From: Collinsella sp. TM10-22
Lineage (GTDB): Bacteria; Actinomycetota; Coriobacteriia; Coriobacteriales; Coriobacteriaceae
DNA: 14,262 nt
Direction: 5' to 3'
Assembly: GCF_003466125.1 (NCBI RefSeq)
Contig: NZ_QSOC01000006.1
Span: 141,730-155,991 of the forward strand
A program made the position numbers and the translations under genes. Of the stretch, positions 12,792 to 14,262 are shown one piece after another. The notes beneath the pieces were generated by a model. It was not told where the DNA came from. It saw nothing but the letters and a program-made list of their open reading frames with translations, and made no database searches. The stretch's first letter is position 1; each line of letters opens with the position of its first letter.

Positions 12792-13346
12792 ATAGCTAAG
12801 TCTGATGACACCCGCATCAACGACGAGATCACTGCATCTTCGTGCCGTTTGATTGGCGTCGATGGCTCTCAGCTCGGCCTGTTCGCCATCCGCGATGCCC
12901 AGCGCGTCGCCGACGATCAGGGTCTCGACTTGGTCGAGATCGCTCCCAACGCGGAGCCGCCGGTCTGTAAGGTCATGGACTACGGTAAGTTCAAGTACCA
13001 GCAGGCCATGAAGGCCAAGGCCGCTCGTAAGAACCAGTCTAAGGTCGAGGTCAAGGAAATGAAGTTCCGACCCAAGATCGATGTTGGCGACTACGAGACC
13101 AAGAAGGGCCACGTTCTGCGTTTCCTCAAGAAGGGCGCACGCGTTAAGATCACCATCATGTTCCGCGGCCGTGAGATGGCTCACCCGGAGCAGGGTCTTA
13201 ACGTTCTCGAGCGTCTCGCCGAGGATCTCAAGCCTTACGCTACGGTCGAGTCCAAGCCTAAGATGGAGGGCCGTAACATGCTTATGCTGCTCGCCCCGAT
13301 TAAGGGCGCTTTCGATGAGGAAAAAGCGGCAAACGATACTAAGTAA
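12792..13346 (+). CDS. infC: translation initiation factor IF-3
   Basis: This is a 184-residue IF-3, which binds the 30S subunit, prevents premature 50S joining and checks start-codon and initiator-tRNA pairing. The N-domain begins RINDEITASSCRLIG and continues to the linker around YGKFKYQQ, rich in Lys; the C-domain carries EMKFRPKIDVGDYETK and FRGREMAHPEQG. The start is taken as ATA at 12792. A perfect GGAGG (12779-12783) lies 8 nt upstream, and the protein then starts at the usual family position. The ATG at 12777 overlaps that site and is preceded only by T-rich sequence. IF-3 genes commonly use non-AUG starts (AUU in E. coli) because IF-3 discriminates against them, giving self-regulation. 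It heads infC-rpmI-rplT. Confidence 0.96.
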   Translation: MAKSDDTRINDEITASSCRLIGVDGSQLGLFAIRDAQRVADDQGLDLVEIAPNAEPPVCKVMDYGKFKYQQAMKAKAARKNQSKVEVKEMKFRPKIDVGDYETKKGHVLRFLKKGARVKITIMFRGREMAHPEQGLNVLERLAEDLKPYATVESKPKMEGRNMLMLLAPIKGAFDEEKAANDTK

Positions 13347-13378
13347 CTAGTGTTCTGTAACCGATTAAGGAGTATTTC

Positions 13379-13570
13379 ATGCCTAAGATGAAGTCCCACA
13401 GCGGCACCAAGAAGCGTTTCCGCAAGACTGGTACCGGCAAGCTCATGCGCGCCAAGGCTTTCAAGAGCCACATCCTGAGCAAGAAGTCCACCAAGCGTAA
13501 GCGTGGCTTCCGCAAGGAGACCGAGATCGCCGCTGCCGACCGCAAGGTCATCAAGTCGCGTCTCGCCTAA
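13379..13570 (+). CDS. rpmI: 50S ribosomal protein L35
   Basis: This is a 63-residue, very basic protein, full length for L35. It has the family opening [20 protein letters not shown] and the following [14 protein letters not shown] block that binds 23S rRNA. AAGGAG (13367-13372) lies 6 nt before ATG 13379. It is 32 nt downstream of infC and 46 nt upstream of rplT in the classical order. Codon use is strongly biased, as expected for a ribosomal protein. Confidence 0.98.
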   Translation: MPKMKSHSGTKKRFRKTGTGKLMRAKAFKSHILSKKSTKRKRGFRKETEIAAADRKVIKSRLA

Positions 13571-13616
13571 GTTCGCGTTCCCTTTTTTCGTCTTACCGTC
13601 TAGGAGTTGATAGAAC

Positions 13617-13976
13617 ATGGCACGTATTAAGCGCGCTGTTGCCGCCAAGAAGAAGCGCCGTACCGTTATGCACCGTGCGAAGGGTTACTACGGTGCCGCT
13701 TCGCGTACTTACAAGCATGCTAAAGAGCAGGTCCAGCACTCCCTGCAGTATCAGTATCGTGATCGCCGCAACAAGAAGCGCGAGATCCGTTCTCTCTGGA
13801 TCACCCGTATCAACGCTGCCGCTCGCCTGAACGACATTTCTTATTCTCAGTTCATGCACGGCCTGAAGGTTGCCGGCATTGAGCTCGACCGCAAGGTCCT
13901 GGCTCAGATGGCTTACGAGGACATCGAGTCCTTCAACGAGCTGGCCACCATTGCCAAGAAGGCTCTCGAGGCCTAA
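13617..13976 (+). CDS. rplT: 50S ribosomal protein L20
   Basis: This is a 119-residue protein, standard length for L20. The N-terminal extension (RIKRAVAAKKKRRTVMHRAKGYYG) reaches into 23S rRNA during early large-subunit assembly, and the globular C-terminal domain contains RDRRNKKREIRSLWITRINAAAR. In other bacteria the globular domain also binds the mRNA of its own operon, making L20 the likely repressor acting on the leader described here. AGGAG (13602-13606) lies 10 nt before ATG 13617. A strong terminator follows the stop. Confidence 0.98.
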   Translation: MARIKRAVAAKKKRRTVMHRAKGYYGAASRTYKHAKEQVQHSLQYQYRDRRNKKREIRSLWITRINAAARLNDISYSQFMHGLKVAGIELDRKVLAQMAYEDIESFNELATIAKKALEA

Positions 13977-13997
13977 TAGATTCTCTTGAATCGCTAG

Positions 13998-14033
13998 GGG
14001 AGTGTCGCGTTGTGCGCGGCGCTCCCTCTTTTT
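13998..14033 (+). terminator. intrinsic terminator of the infC-rpmI-rplT operon
   Basis: GGGAGTGTCGCG (13998-14009) pairs with CGCGGCGCTCCC (14015-14026), 12 bp with two G-U pairs, around loop TTGTG. TCTTTTT (14027-14033) follows. Confidence 0.92.
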
Positions 14034-14079
14034 ATCTGAAGCGCGGTTTACATTGCTAAAAGCGCGGGTAGATAGACAC

Positions 14080-14262
14080 CTACAGGTGACCGATCTCTAT
14101 ATATTCCTGAACCAAAGGGTCATCATCTGATACGTGCGGAAGATTCGCACCAGTCTTTCTATTAGCTATAGAAGGCGATATATTGTGTAGGACTTGTGAA
14201 GAGTGGACTTGACGTTCCACAGGCCCCTCCGGTCTGGCAATATATCTCCTTGCCGCGCGGCC
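14080..14262 (-). CDS. partial unrecognised protein (C-terminal 60 residues)
   Basis: A minus-strand frame is open from the window edge to TAG at 14080-14082. It ends with NLPHVSDDDPLVQEYIEIGHL-like sequence and includes VHSSQVLHNISPSIANRKTG. The start lies outside the window. The region is about 50% GC by hand count, lower than its neighbours, and uses ATA, AGA, AGG and CTA codons that are rare in the genes upstream, suggesting acquired DNA. I do not recognise a family, and chance openness over 60 codons is possible. Confidence 0.45.
   Translation of the reverse strand, partial: GRAARRYIARPEGPVERQVHSSQVLHNISPSIANRKTGANLPHVSDDDPLVQEYIEIGHL

Noticed and set aside
13571..13616. T-rich stretch between rpmI and rplT as a terminator
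   Set aside because: No hairpin precedes the T run, and the genes form a conserved operon.
1..14262. CRISPR array, complete insertion sequence, phage or recognisable defence system
   Set aside because: No regularly spaced repeats, no transposase or integrase, and no known defence protein signatures were seen. Only short palindromes and the tRNA-end duplication suggest mobility.

Overview
The window is 14.3 kb of GC-rich bacterial chromosome. It carries ordinary housekeeping genes, several regulatory structures and two stretches that look mobile or degenerate. Protein style, strong Shine-Dalgarno sites, C/G-ending codons in highly expressed genes and the gene content suggest a gut Coriobacteriia actinobacterium, most likely a Collinsella relative. 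This taxonomy is an inference, not a search result.

Layout. Positions 1-200 are non-coding or uncertain and include a perfect 20-bp inverted repeat (134-198). cutC (259-936) is followed 3 nt later by a GalT/HIT-like DUF4931 gene (940-1737). A bile acid:sodium symporter family permease (1768-2766) lies on the minus strand and converges on that pair. A plus-strand run of genome-maintenance and stress genes follows. It begins with a possible short leader ORF overlapping the start of a large RecJ exonuclease-RecQ-like helicase fusion (3043-6330). Next comes the bifunctional (p)ppGpp synthetase/hydrolase Rel (6346-8706), then, after a perfect 12-bp hairpin, a glyoxalase-II-like metallo-beta-lactamase hydrolase (8791-9474). 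Class II fructose-bisphosphate aldolase (9669-10535) stands alone. A 35-nt-armed hairpin and an intrinsic terminator separate it from a cytoplasmic transglutaminase-like protein of unknown role (10787-12220).

The right end holds tRNA-Leu(CAA) (12260-12346) with its terminator. The 3' part of the tRNA and the terminator are duplicated about 184 bp downstream, around a cluster of small hairpins. This looks like an attachment-site scar or a local duplication. Then comes the translation operon infC-rpmI-rplT (IF-3, L35, L20). Its roughly 175-nt leader contains a short peptide ORF whose codons overlap a strong intrinsic terminator (attenuator). infC appears to start at a non-canonical AUA codon behind a perfect GGAGG. 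A strong terminator closes the operon. Beyond it, base and codon composition change, and a partial unrecognised minus-strand gene runs off the window.

Functionally, recJ-recQ (recombination repair) and rel (stringent response) are probably co-transcribed. The infC operon shows classical signs of autogenous control. I saw no CRISPR array, no complete mobile element and no obvious new defence system. The most distinctive items are the RecJ-helicase fusion, the infC attenuator with its AUA start, the duplicated tRNA 3' end, and the long inverted repeats.
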